From Symbiodinium natans (lineage: Eukaryota > Sar > Dinophyceae > Suessiales > Symbiodiniaceae), in contig CAJNDS010001846.1 of the NCBI GenBank assembly GCA_905221605.1, positions 275,501-339,500 on the forward strand: DNA of 64,000 nucleotides, written 5' to 3'. Shown piece after piece: positions 31,177 through 42,123 of the stretch. The position numbers and the translations under genes were made by a program. The notes beneath the pieces are model-generated. The model was not told where the DNA came from and did not search any database. It was given only the letters and a program-made list of their open reading frames with translations. The number at the start of each line of letters is the position of its first letter. The first letter of the stretch is position 1.

Positions 31177-31577
31177 CTCGGCCGCGCGGGTCTCACAGTG
31201 TGCTTTTCAAACTATATAGCTTCGCAACAGGGACAGGGGCCCGCTGGAGATACAGTAAGGGTATAGCCAGGGCGATCGGCACAGTAGGCCTGGGTGGTGT
31301 TCATAGTTACAGCTTACAGCTTTGACATTCCAGCTCAAGCTTGAGGCCTGAAAGCCGCGAAGAATTCAAGATGGCATGCTGACCCTAAACTTCATGGGAC
31401 CCTCTTAATGACCCTCTTAGTGACGCTCTTCACGAGACTTGCAGACACTTGACATCCTTTCAGGCCAGGGGCCAGTCAGCCCCCTTGCCGAAGGTCTGGA
31501 GCGGCCTGGCTGACAGCCGCCATGGTGACCGTCCATCCAGCATACTTCCAGTGGGTCTCAAGTCGCCTCAGCCCAGG

Positions 31578-31620
31578 CTCGGGGTTTAGGGTTTAGGGTT
31601 CAGGGTTTTAGGGTTACAGT
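31578..31620 (+). repeat. Short telomere-like tract overlapping a gene end
   Basis: TTTAGGG, TTCAGGG and TTTTAGGG units. On the minus strand these supply the last codons and the stop of the gene ending at 31586. Confidence 0.85.
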
Positions 31621-33770
31621 GAAGAGCATGCGCCTGATGTTCAGAAGGGGCTTTATGTAAGCATTGGCCTTCGAGCAAGCTGTCTTGGTCCACATCGAAA
31701 GGAGCTCCATGCCAGGCCAGCACTTCATGCGCACTGTGGGCACGGCCCCTCCGGGACTTCTGTCTGCTGACGGCTTCATTGGCTTCACTGGCTTCCTTGA
31801 CTTCGTAGCTGTTGAGAAGGCCTCTGGGAATCAGCAAGACTTCCAGGATCTACTACCATCATATTGCCCTTGCCGAGGTCCTGCCTGGACTGCGAACTCG
31901 CCACACATAGAATTCGCCTTCTAGCATTTCAGACCTCGGGTGCGATGTGTGGACTCGAGTTAAAAGTTTTGGGGGGGGGGGCATGTACCACATCCATCTG
32001 AACCGCCCATCAGGCACAAGAGGCTGCTCCGCAGAGATGGAGTGGTAGTGCGCTTCTGTTGTGAACTCAGCCTGCGATTCATGCATCAGCGATTCAATCC
32101 TTGGTTGAACAGCGTGGCCCACATGGCCCTCGACTCGCAAAGCCTCATGTGGCAAGGTGGAGCATGTCTGTGCCGCAGCAGATGACGCGGAAATGGCAGC
32201 TGATTTGCAACCTTCAGCCCTGTCAGCGAACTCTGAGCCCTAAAGCCAAACGTTGCACCCTACACAGAGTCCCACCCTAAACTGCTAGGAACGCTTCACT
32301 CTCTGGAAACCAAACCCAAGCCGATTGAACCCTGGGGCATGAGCCAAAGGCCTCCAGTGACTCGGGTTCCTTGGTTCCCTGCCTTTCAAACACATCCCGA
32401 CAGGTTGGGGGGCCGCTTACAGTTTCTCGGCATCTTGCTCTCCCTCCTAACCCAAAAACCCAAAAGTTTCAGTTGCAACGCAGCTTCACACAGCAAGAGC
32501 CTTCGGGTGTCAAGCCATGTGTCTGTGAGTTGTGCTTCTCGTAGTAGCTTGCGTACAGCTGGCGCACCCAGAGTGCTTCTGGGTGCCTCGGGATCAGGAG
32601 CTCCAGGTCACTGGTTTCCGGAGGCAAGCCAATGAGGTTGGAGTGGACCAGATCCCGGATCCTTGGATGGCAGATTGGCGACGGTGTTGATCTCAAGACT
32701 CTCAAGTGTGCTTTATCAGCTCAGATGTTGCCAAGCTGCTAGGAGTAGCTAAGTGCAGCTTCATGTGAGTGCTGTGTACAGCCTCCAGTTTACGTTTGAA
32801 TCCTGCAGACATTTCTCATGTCGTCACGTTTGTAGATTCATGGGGAATTTTTGTCCAGGTACCCTTGTGAAAATTCAAACGTCCAATGCGAACTGCCACG
32901 CCCTCCAGTGCGGCTGCTGCCTAGCTCAGATTAGGGTTCAGATTGCAGAAGGCCTTCTAATTTGAACGGTCGGTCACAAGTTCAATTCCCAACCTTGTCA
33001 CAACGTTGGTCACTAGCATTGTCACTCCCCAGTCGTGAACTTTCGCAAGACGGACCCATATGGAGTCCAAGGTTTGAGCTAATTCCTTAAATCGTGATTG
33101 TCATCGTACGATGAACCGGGCTGCAATAGAGGGGTTCTTTTACCCAACAACAACTTGTCACATGAGAACCCTAACCATCTCATCCTGATCGAAGAGCTGA
33201 GACACCATCCGCATCCTTCCACTGTTACAACATGCTTTGGCTGAGGGTCGCCTGTGCCTCACCGCCGATCACGCGGCCTTCGGATATGCCTGGAACGGTT
33301 GGCTATGCATTGATGCTGATGTCGCTTGCTTCCATCCAAGCACGTATGCGTTTGTTTTCGGCCTGGGTGCCAGCGAAGGAACTGAGGCTGACTGGCCTCT
33401 CCTTCCCAAGCAGAGCAGAACTCGGCCTGGGTCAGTCCTTCAAGTGAAGATGGCTTGCAAGTAAGATCTGCAGATGTTCGCGATTTCTCGCATACTCCAG
33501 GCGTATGACTCAGCATGTGCAGATGGGATCAGATAGGGGGGGCCTCCACGATGAAGGCCAAACAGCTGGAAGCTGTAGCTCAACACCGGAGCGCTGCACT
33601 CCGGTTCAAAGGCCATCAGCAAGCCCGCCAAGTCTGTCAAGCCGATCACCTCGGCAATCTTCCAAAGCTGCGTCTTGTCAATGTGGACCCCTTCCAAGTT
33701 TACCCAATCGCAACTTGAGAGATTCTTGGGGGAGGCGTGCTTTTTGATGCTGATTTTTGTTCGAGTCCCT
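31586..33770 (-). CDS. Multi-exon gene, unknown function, 5' end unresolved
   Basis: Six phase-consistent exons: about 33770-33496, 33426-33273, 32700-32490, 32239-31989, 31934-31891 and 31821-31586. Introns (69, about 570, 250, 54 and 69 bp) are GT-AG. Recognisable pieces include DKTQLWKIAEVIGLTDLAGL, PPETSDLELLIPRHPEALWV, HPEALWVRQLYASYYEKHNS, MLEGEFYVWRVR and EVKEASEANEAVSRQKSRRG. No family recognised. The last residues (NPKTLNPKP) and the TAA stop are encoded by CCCTAAA repeats. The first exon has no ATG, and the frame upstream meets a further protein-like stretch at 33839-34060, so this may be the 3' part of the EF-hand/RS gene. Confidence 0.6.
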
Positions 33771-33954
33771 TAGCATCGCCAAGGCCCAGGACCGGAACCT
33801 TTGATTCTCATGTTGGGCGGTGTTGGCCCAGGTACGCATCACTTCGCTGCTTCACTCGCGATCACGGGGGGAGGCATCATCGAGCCAAGGGGCATCGCAG
33901 CAACCCAAAATGCATTCCAAAAACTTGTTTTGTGGTGTCGTTTTCCTCTGTTGT

Positions 33955-34919
33955 TCACATGCGATCTGGCTGTGTGCACGTCGGCAGCTTCCGTGGGATC
34001 GGCTGGGGGCGGGGGTGGGGGGGGGAGCTGCGGAAGGGACCGGTTGTTTTGTAACAAGCCGAAACTAGTTCCGGTACCAGCGCGCACCACAAGGGTGGCG
34101 CACGATCGGCGATCTCCAGTACACATTTTTCCGTTGTTCGTTTAATGCGGCTTCTTTGTTTTACGATTTGTCCATTCCTTGTACTTTGTCGCTGTTCTCG
34201 TCGTCGTCGTGGTGGTGGTGGTGGTGGTCGTGGTCGTGGTCTTGGTCTTGCTGGTGTTTGTATTAGTGTTCGTATTTGTGTTTGTATGTGTGTTTGTGGT
34301 TGTGGTTGTGGTTGTGGTGGTGGATGTGGGTTGCGGTTGCGGCTGCGGGAGCGGCTGCGGCTGCGGCTGCGGCTGCTGCTCTTGCTGCTGTCTGTCGTTC
34401 TTGTTGCTTTTCTTTTCTCTTTGCTTTTGTTTCCTGTATACCCCAACCCCCGAGAAGAAACGACCCTCCGCTTTGCACCCATACCTAAGTCCTTCCTTGT
34501 CTGCTCTGGGGCGTAGCCGGCTGTAGCGGCTGTGGGAAACAACCCCCGTTAGATGCTGGAAGCCGTAGACGAAGCAAAGGAAGCTGGTTTACAGAGCAAA
34601 CGCCTTGAAACTTCTGAGCTTCGCACGCCATCGCGGTCAAAATCCAGGTGGGAGAAGAGCTCCGCGGTCGTCAGGCTCACGCTTTTCCTGAACAAGCAGC
34701 CCGCGCTGTGGGGATTCGATAAGGTTTTGGGAAAAAGGAGGATCGCCACGCAACAGAAAAGTGTTCTTCCATGATGCGAACGTGACGCGACACATGAACC
34801 GAAGGGACAGAGTTTGAGGCAAGAGTCATGGAGTCTCGTATTCGACTCAGAATTTTCTTGGCCTTCATCTCTACATTCATCTCACATTCTGGGGTGGGCG
34901 CTTTGGCCCTCCTCGCCAT
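33955..34919 (-). CDS. EF-hand-like, RS-rich protein gene, partial model
   Basis: Exon 1 starts at ATG 34917-34919 (MARRAKAPTPECEMNVEMKA) and ends near 34792. Exon 2, 34593-34687, encodes SLTTAELFSHLDFDRDGVRS, which contains a DxDxDG calcium-loop-like motif; the usual Glu at loop position 12 is off by one. Exon 3 starts at 34529 and joins exon 2 in frame across a 63-bp GT-AG intron. It reads ATAGYAPEQTRKDL and, if not spliced at the GTATGG at 34484, continues into a Lys-rich stretch, an Arg-Ser dipeptide run and then Pro/Gln/Arg-rich repeats ending at 33955. RS runs are typical of splicing-associated proteins. The 3' exon structure is uncertain. Confidence 0.5.
34196..34400 (+). repeat. GTCGTG/TGTGGT/GCTGCG compound microsatellite
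   Basis: Runs of GTGGTG, GTTTGTG, GTTGTGG and GCTGCG. The RS-like and Pro/Gln-rich residues of the minus-strand gene are encoded here, so repeat expansion may have shaped that segment. Confidence 0.85.
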
Positions 34920-35375
34920 GCGAGCGTCAGTTCTACGTTCTACGTCGTCATCAACCGGTGGGCTGGCTGGCTTGTTGGCTGCGGAACTGCACTTAAGACT
35001 GCACAGCAGCTGCATCATCTCAAGTATGCACGTTCCTTTCAAAGGCCACCACACTTGCATCCGAAGAGGTGTCCCTAACCTCGACAGGCCGGCGCTGCAC
35101 AAACTACATTTGCCGTGCCGCATGGTTTTCAAGGGGCGTCCCACAAAGCGACTGCGTCACTGCTACAGCTGTTATCGGGTGCCAATACAAGTGGTATGGC
35201 TGCCAGTCCCACATGCTTTCCACTGCTGCGTTGTGCCTCCATCGCAACTCCATGCTCGTTAGCGGCAGCTTTGGCCTAGACATGTGCTAGGTTCAACAGT
35301 TCAACATGCAAATGCTGGAACTCACATTGAGTAACGACCAGTGCTGAGTCGACGGCTATGAGTGACGAATTGTCA

Positions 35376-35903
35376 TCACCCACAGGCCACCATCCCTTTT
35401 GCTGACCTTGGCAAATCGCCTGCCTGATCATTCAGGACATGCTCCATGATAGTAAGCATTCCGAGCTTGCCGGCGGCCCCACCGAAGTTCAAAAGACAGC
35501 GCGGGAGCTGCTGGCTCCGTGGCCTCTCCCACTTTCCCAGTGCAATCAACAGCAACACCTTGCGCGTGCTCCCTGGTCTACTGTCTGCTAAGGACAACTG
35601 GATGGCCTTGGAACTGATGCGCGTCATCTTCGCTGAGCCCGAAAGGAACATCTGGGCCGCACCACAGGACTCGCAATACCGTGAGAGCAAGATCCGCAGT
35701 TGACTGGTGCTTCTGAGTTCGGGGCTGGACGAGGATCTGTGTCCTTGCATTGTATGCAAACACAAAAGCGAAGCTGCCCGAGACGTCTGCATGGGAATGA
35801 GGCATATTGACCACAGCATCTCCTCAAAAACCAGGGACATCTCCTCTACCACTGGTCGCCAACGGTCTGTCCTCAGCGGACATTCTTCGCGAGTCGTGTT
35901 CAA
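35376..35903 (-). CDS. Possible coding exon, unknown
   Basis: Minus-strand frame whose C-terminal part (KMTRISSKAIQLSLADSRPG, then KVLLLIALGKWERP and LGMLTIMEHVLNDQ) resembles a helical-repeat protein. A second minus frame is also open, and no start or splice site is certain. Confidence 0.3.
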   Translation of the reverse strand: MNTTREECPLRTDRWRPVVEEMSLVFEEMLWSICLIPMQTSRAASLLCLHTMQGHRSSSSPELRSTSQLRILLSRYCESCGAAQMFLSGSAKMTRISSKAIQLSLADSRPGSTRKVLLLIALGKWERPRSQQLPRCLLNFGGAAGKLGMLTIMEHVLNDQAGDLPRSAKGMVACG

Positions 35904-35999
35904 CTCTGTGTCGCGTAAACTTCATTGGCTGCTCAGATGCTGAGATGCGGGCACATGCGCAGCTGCAGCCTTAGCGCACTGCTCCGATGGCCTCCAGCT

Positions 36000-36090
36000 G
36001 CCTACCGCTGCCTTTTGCAGCTGATGCTCATGATGCTCGCCTCCGGCTTCCCAGCTCCAAAGTCCCACATGCCTTTTGGTTTTTTTGCAG
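36000..36090 (+). repeat. Copy of the GATGCTCATGATGCTCGCC dispersed repeat
   Basis: GCTGATGCTCATGATGCTCG followed by CCTCCGGCTTCCCAGCTCC. Open frames of 178-195 codons on both strands cover 35922-36512; their overlap makes any single coding call unsafe. Confidence 0.7.
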
Positions 36091-36499
36091 CAGTCATGAT
36101 TCTCGCGACTGGCTGCTTCTTGCTGCCTTCCTGTTTGGCAAACGAGCTCGACATGCTGGCCTCCGCCGAAAAGAAGCCAGACCTGCTGGATGTCCACATT
36201 GGGACAAACATCGAGGATGAGGAGCTTCAGCCCGTGCTTGGCGGCAATCTGCGGGGCATGCGTACACGAATTCAGATGACACGATCCATGCCGCATGTCG
36301 GTGCCTTGGCCAGGTCGTTCATGGCGTCCCTGACCTGCCACCACCACTGCCAGCGGTGGCTGTATAGGTCGTTGCCTGACAGGATCAGCTATCGGACGAG
36401 CTCGCGCACAAGACAAGATAACCGCTCCAGCCTGAACAAACGACCACCAACGTCCCACGCCCCGCGGCTGGCTGGAGGGTCACCGCCTCCAAGCCCTCG

Positions 36500-38300
36500 A
36501 CCATGCCCCTAAGACCCGTGCCCCATTGCGGCTCGACATGCGCAGGGGCAAGCATCGTCTTTGCGATGCTGCCCTGCTTGTCCTGACAGGCGAAGTCATC
36601 CGGCAACCCTACACGTGAATACCAGGTTCGAAGGTCCTTCCAGCCGTTCTCCGCGTAGCAGAGGCACGAGTCGGAGGTAATAACGGCAGCATCCTGTCGG
36701 GGAAGCAAACACGGAAAAAAAAAAGTAAGTCGGAATCAGTCCTGCAGGTATGGGGCAAGGTGTGCGTACAAGTCGGGCAATGACCGGGAATTGAGGTGGT
36801 ACCCGTCACCGTAGTGCGCCGAACCTGCACAAGAAATTCCTACGGATCCATTCCGAACTCGAACGAAACCCGGCCTTTGTTCTGGCACTCTTCGAGCAGG
36901 TCGGCTGCCCCATCCACGCGCACGGAGCCGGCACGGATCACCTGGCCGGAAGCATGCACGACGCTTTACGACAGAACCGAGAGGTGCCCCTCCGACCTCG
37001 TAAATGGAGGACATGGCGGGCGACGAACGAAGCGAAGGACGAATAAAACGATGGCTCGAACCAATCAAAGCAACTGCATGACAGACTCTGGCGGATCAAG
37101 CTCGGACTGCACTCACGATCCTACGCACGTTCAATGCCTGAAATCCAATCCCTGTCCTCCAGCGGCGTTAAGGTTCGGGCTCGGGAGGGCGATAAACTGA
37201 GAGCTAAATCGGAACCTTGATTTCGATTGCGACACGAAGGTCTCCGAAAAAAGTGAACCCGGCGACTGTCTCATATACGGCACTGGCACGGCGTCAGCGA
37301 GAAGTGATTGCCACGTCAGTTGACGAAGCGCACACATCAGGGGGGTGGTGATTGCCACGTCAGTAACGCAGCGCACACCGCAGAAATTGAAGCGATTGCC
37401 ACGTCAGTAACGCAGCGCACGCCGAAGAAAAATTTGCCGTGTCGCGCAAAGCGCGGCCTGATGAGGTGACAGCTGAGCTGACACGAGTCGCGTTTCTGGG
37501 CCTGAAGGCGGGTCTCATCTACGATCTAGTCGATGGCCTCAAATGAGAATCCAGTTTGAGCTCTGAAAACGAGGCTGAGGTCCAAATGAAGCCTTCGGTT
37601 TCGGATCTGAAATCAGGCTGCTTTCAGCTTGGCTCGGAGTCCCGAAATAGGAACCTGTTTGAGATCTCTAAACACGACGGAGCCGAGCCCCTCAGAACTC
37701 GCCGCCTGCCTTCCCAGACGAAACCAATTGGTTAAGTCGATGCCATCCTAGTAGCACGAAGCGTTCGGATTCAAGGCTGAGGAAGACGCCCGCCCCCGGT
37801 GAGCACACACACCCGCAACTAGAGTGTGAGGAAGTCGGCCTGTCTCTGGGGTTAGGAAAGGTGCGTCACTTGAAGCTGCCTTTCTTGCAGGTAGAGATTG
37901 GTCAGGTATCACTTCCAGGAATCCTTAAACCAAACTTCCAACTGAGCATGCCGGCAGGCGCCCGCCCGCACGCGCGCAACCAAAGACGTGCTCCAATTTC
38001 AAAACCAATGATTTCAGATTTCGGGGGGCTCCCGATCAAGCAAAACGCAGGTGTTTTTCATCGAATCCGAAAACCGGAAAACCCGAAAACGAGTGACGAA
38101 GCAGTGATTCTGCACCGTGTCCAATTAACGGGCCGCCCCCCCCAAAAAAAAAAACGATCAGTTTTCAATAAAATCGCGTTTTCCGGAAAAACCGAAAGCT
38201 CGAAATGCAGGTGTTTTTGCTGGGTTTCCGTCACGCGCGAAAGTCGAAATGCCGGGTCCGTCATCGAAAATCGGTGCCGACCACGGCCGACGGGAACGTG
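36500..38300. other. Gene-poor stretch with CCACGTCA motifs
   Basis: No convincing gene. It contains short direct repeats (next entry) and, near 38050-38250, two copies of a GCAGGTGTTTTT-containing segment leading into the satellite. Confidence 0.5.
37305..37410. promoter_or_regulatory. Three spaced TGACGTGG motifs
   Basis: GATTGCCACGTCAGT with a GCGCAC-type tail occurs three times (CCACGTCA at 37311, 37355 and 37399), exactly 44 bp apart. The reverse complement TGACGTGG matches the ACGT-core sites bound by bZIP factors such as ATF6-type proteins. It may be regulatory or simply a small tandem repeat. Confidence 0.35.
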
Positions 38301-38399
38301 ACGCAGACCGCGCTCCAACGCTCCAATCTGTCACGTAACATCCCGGACCCGGGGATCCGCTGCACACAGTTTCGATCGGACCGAAATCCCGACCCTTCC

Positions 38400-41043
38400 A
38401 AAACATCCCCAAAAGCCTGCCTTTTCGCCCCGGGTCGATTTTTTTCGCCAAGGTTTCTCCAGGGTGATGGGCCCGGATACCCCCCAGAAGCCGCTTTCCG
38501 GAAAAAAAACCCTTCGGCGAATTCGAAAACCCTCCAAAAAGCCTGCCTTTTCGCTTCATCGGCCCGCGGGGAGGAGCCGTCATCCCGGCCCCGGGGACCC
38601 GACCGAGGTCGATTTTCGAGAGGATTTTCGCTAAGGGCGGGGCGAAGTGACGGGGCCGGATACTCGAAGAGCTCGATTTCCGGTTGAGCCGGATTCCAGC
38701 CCATCGAAAGGCCCCCCCCCCCCGCCTGTCTTTTCGCCCCGGGCCAATGTTTTCGCTCGGGTCTCTCCAGGGTGACGGGTCCGGATACCTTCCGGAGGTC
38801 GTTTTTCGAAAGAAACCTCTTCGGCGAATTCGAAAACCCTCCAAAAAGCCTGCCTTTTCGCCTCATCGATCCGGGAGGAGCCCTCATCGCCGCCCCGGGG
38901 ACCTGACCGAGGTCGATTTTCGAGAGGATTTTCGCTAAGGGCGGGGCGAAGTGACGGGGCCGGATACTCGAAGAGCTCGATTTCCGGTCGAGCCGTCGAA
39001 AGGGCCCCCCCCCCGCCTGTCTTTTCGGCCCCGCGCCAATGTTTTCGCTCGGGTCTCTCCAGGCTGACGGGCCCGGATACCTCCCGGAGGTCGTTTTTCG
39101 AAAGAAACCTCTTCGGCGAATTCGAAAACCCTCCAAAAAGCCTGCCTTTTCGCCTCATCGATCCGCGGGGAGGAGCCCTCATCGCCGCCCCGGGGACCTG
39201 ACCGAGGACGATTTTCGAGAGGATTTTCGCTAAGGGCGGGGCGAAGTGACGGGGCCAGATACTCGAAGAGCTCCATTTCCGGTCGAGCCGGATTCCAGCC
39301 CGTCGAAAAGACCCCCCCCCCGCCTGTCTTTTCGGCCCGGGCCAATGTTTTCGCTCGGGTCTCTCCAGAGATACCTCCCGGAGGTCGTTTTTCGAAAGAA
39401 ACCTCTTCGGTGAATTCGAAAACCCTCCAAAAAGCCTGCCTTTTCGCCTCATCGATCCGCGGGGAGGAGCCCTCATCGCCGCCCCGGGGACCTGACCGAG
39501 GACGATTTTCGAGAGGATTTTCGCTAAGGGCGGGGCGAAGTGACGGGGCCAGATACTCGAAGAGCTCCATTTCCGGTCGAGCCGGATTCCAGCCCGTCGA
39601 AAAGACCCCCCCCCCGCCTGTCTTTTCGGCCCGGGCCAATGTTTTCGCTCGGGTCTCTCCAGAGATACCTCCCGGAGGTCGTTTTTCGAAAGAAACCTCT
39701 TCGGTGAATTCGAAAACCCTCCAAAAAGCCTGCCTTTTCGCCTCATCGATCCGCGGGGAGGAGCCCTCATCGCCGCCCCGGGGACCTGACCGAGGACGAT
39801 TTTCGAGAGGATTTTCGCTAAGGGCGGGGCGAAGTGACGGGGCCGGATACTCGAAAAGTTCGATTTCCAGTCGAGCCGGATTCCAGCCCGTGGAAAGGGG
39901 CCCCCCCCCCGCCTGTCTTTTCGGCCCGGGCCAATGTTTTCGCTCGGGTCTCTCCAGGGTGACGGGCCCGGATACCTCCCGGAAGTCGTTTTTCGAAAGA
40001 AACCTCTTCGGCGAATTCGAAAACCCTCCAAAAAGCCTGCCTTTTCGCCTCATCGGCCCGCGGGGAGGAGCCCTCATCCCGGCCCCGGGGACCCGACCGA
40101 GGTCCATTTTCGAGAGGATTTTCGCTAAGGGCGGGGCGAAGTGACGGGGCCGGATACTCGAGGAGCTCGATTTCGAGTCGAGCCGGATTCCAGCCCATCG
40201 AAAAGCCCCCCCCCCGCCTGTCTTTCGGCCGAAGCGACGGGTCCGGATACCTCCCGGACGTCGTTTTTCGAAAAAAACCTCTTCGGCGAATTCGAAAACC
40301 CTCCAAAAAGCCTGCTTTTCGCCTCATCGATCCGCGGGGAGGAGCCCTCATCGCCGCCCCGGGGACCTGACCGAGGTCGATTTTCGAGAGAATTTTCGCT
40401 AAGGGCGGGGCGAAGTGACGGGGCCGGATACTCGAGGAGCCCGATTTCCAGTCGAACCGGATTCCAGCCCGTCGAAAGGGGCCCCCCCCCGCCTGTCTTT
40501 TCGGCCCGGGCCAATGTTTTCGCTCGGGTCTCTCCAGGGTGACGGGCCCGGATACCTCCCGGAGGTTGTTTTTCGAAAGAAACCTCTTCGGCGAATTCGA
40601 AAACCCTCCAAAAAGCCTGCCTTTTCGCCTCATCGATCCGCGGGGAGAAGCCCTCATCACCGCCCCGACCCGACCGAGGTCGATTTTCGAAAGGATTTTC
40701 GCTAAGGGCGGGGCGAAGTGACGGGGCCGGACACTCGAAGAGCTCGATTTCCAGTCGAGCCGGATTCCAGCCCGTCGAAAGGCCCCCCCCCCCCGCCTGT
40801 CTTTTCGGCCCGGGCCAATGATTTCGCTCGGGTCTCTCCAGGGTGACGGGCCCGGATACCTCCCGGAGGTCGATTTTCGAAAGAAACCTCTTCGGCGAAT
40901 TCGAAACCCTCCAAAAAGCCTGCCTTTTCGCCTCATCGATCCGCGGGGAGGAGCCCTCGTCACGGCCCCGGGACCTGACCGAGGTCGATTTTCGAGAGGA
41001 TTTTCGCTAAGGGCGGGGCGAAGTGACGGGGTCGGATACTCGA
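38400..41043. repeat. GC-rich satellite, about nine units of 272-307 bp
   Basis: The block AAGCCTGCCTTTTCGC recurs near 38540, 38847, 39139, 39437, 39731, 40038, 40311, 40615 and 40918. Each unit holds GACCGAGGTCGATTTTCGAG, GCTAAGGGCGGGGCGAAGTG, a C-run, GCCAATGTTTTCGCTCGGGT and TCTCTCCAGG. Units ending at 39524 and 39818 are almost identical (294 bp). Long minus-strand frames (466, 390 and 381 codons) overlap in different frames and unit lengths are not all multiples of three, so the array is judged non-coding. Confidence 0.92.
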
Positions 41044-41149
41044 GCCTGAAGCTTCGGTTTCAACAACATCGACCCCAGAAAAAACCTGATGCGATGCTCA
41101 CTGCAGGCTGACATGTCATGAGCAAACGAAGCAGGCACCGGTCGTTGTT

Positions 41150-41443
41150 TTAGCGCAGGCGGATCTCCCATAGGTGTACGTGCTGCCAAGCCTCTTTGGG
41201 CTGGAGCTTGCGAAGAAATGTCTGCAAAGGCCCCGCTTCGCTTATGCAGGGCTTACAATCGTGGGAGTACTCCCCGACGAATGCCTGCCGGTCCCATTCT
41301 TGGCCGTGAATGCGGACCGTTATACTCGTCCCCAGAGGCTTGCCCGGGCGTGCGACCAGGATCGGGGTTTCCGAAACCAGAAAACCCAGCCGCACCCTCA
41401 AGTGTTCGTAGACCACCGGGTCGAGGCCACGTGTCCTGAAAAA
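41150..41443 (-). CDS. Terminal exon of an unknown gene
   Basis: Begins near an AATTTTTCAG acceptor and runs to a stop at 41150. Composition is protein-like (DPVVYEHLRVRLGFLVSETP, then a Trp/His-rich end EAWQHVHLWEIRLR). The upstream exon was not found. It lies just right of the satellite, so the rest of the gene could be to the right or lost. Confidence 0.45.
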   Translation of the reverse strand, partial: FFRTRGLDPVVYEHLRVRLGFLVSETPILVARPGKPLGTSITVRIHGQEWDRQAFVGEYSHDCKPCISEAGPLQTFLRKLQPKEAWQHVHLWEIRLR

Positions 41444-41699
41444 TTGAGAGGCTCGAAGAAATCTAGGCTCTAAGCTCACGATAAGCTCATGAAGGCTGAG
41501 TAGCTGACTCAAAGCTGAAGGCTGTAACAACGGAGTTCGCTGCCCTGTTCGGATCCATTCGGGCCTTCTTCAGCTGATTTTTCGACACCTACAGGGGAAT
41601 GCGGATGCCAGATAAATTATGATGCAAGACTCCCAATGGGGCCTTGGGGGCCATCTCTGCGAAGAGACTAACCCTGACGATGCTCGTCTGCAGCTGCCT

Positions 41700-41875
41700 A
41701 GTCCCACGTGCCTGTGCTCATGATGTCTGATGCTCATGCCCTCCTCTCCGGCTGGCCGTGATGCTCATGATGCTCGCTTGCGGCTACCCCAAATGCCCTT
41801 TGCAGCTGATGCTCCTGATGTTCGCCCCAGATGTTGTTTTTGCAGTTGATGGTCATGATGCTCTGTGAGAAGCCC
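41700..41875 (+). repeat. Cluster of GATGCTCATGATGCTC repeats
   Basis: Four copies within 160 bp (41716, 41758, 41809, 41848), the densest occurrence of this dispersed family in the window. Confidence 0.75.
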
Positions 41876-42123
41876 CAGCTGTCTGCAGACAAGCGTTTCC
41901 CAAAACTTCGGCTTCTTGACTGAAAGTATCTGACGTTAACTGGAAGTTCAGCCACTGTAAACAATAGTTCCCCAACTGAATGAAGCCGACACCATGCCGA
42001 AACGAAGGGCACGATTGTAATCTGGAGGCGTGCAGGTTTTGGGGGGACGAAAAAAGGCTTTCTACAAACAAAGACGTGCTCAACAGAAGCGCCTAGGCTT
42101 AGCGAACTGTGATCTAACGCAGG

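Noticed and set aside
32930-33020. tRNA-like AGTTCAATTCCC stretch
   Set aside because: It resembles a T-loop box, but no acceptor, D-arm or anticodon stem could be paired around it.
34179-34526. Val/Cys/Leu-rich plus-strand frames at 34.2-34.5 kb
   Set aside because: Translations of a GTGGTG/GTTGTG microsatellite, opposite spliced minus-strand exons with matching phase.
38158-40963. Minus-strand frames of 228-466 codons in the satellite
   Set aside because: They overlap each other in different frames over the same repeat, and unit lengths vary off multiples of three, so no single frame is preserved.
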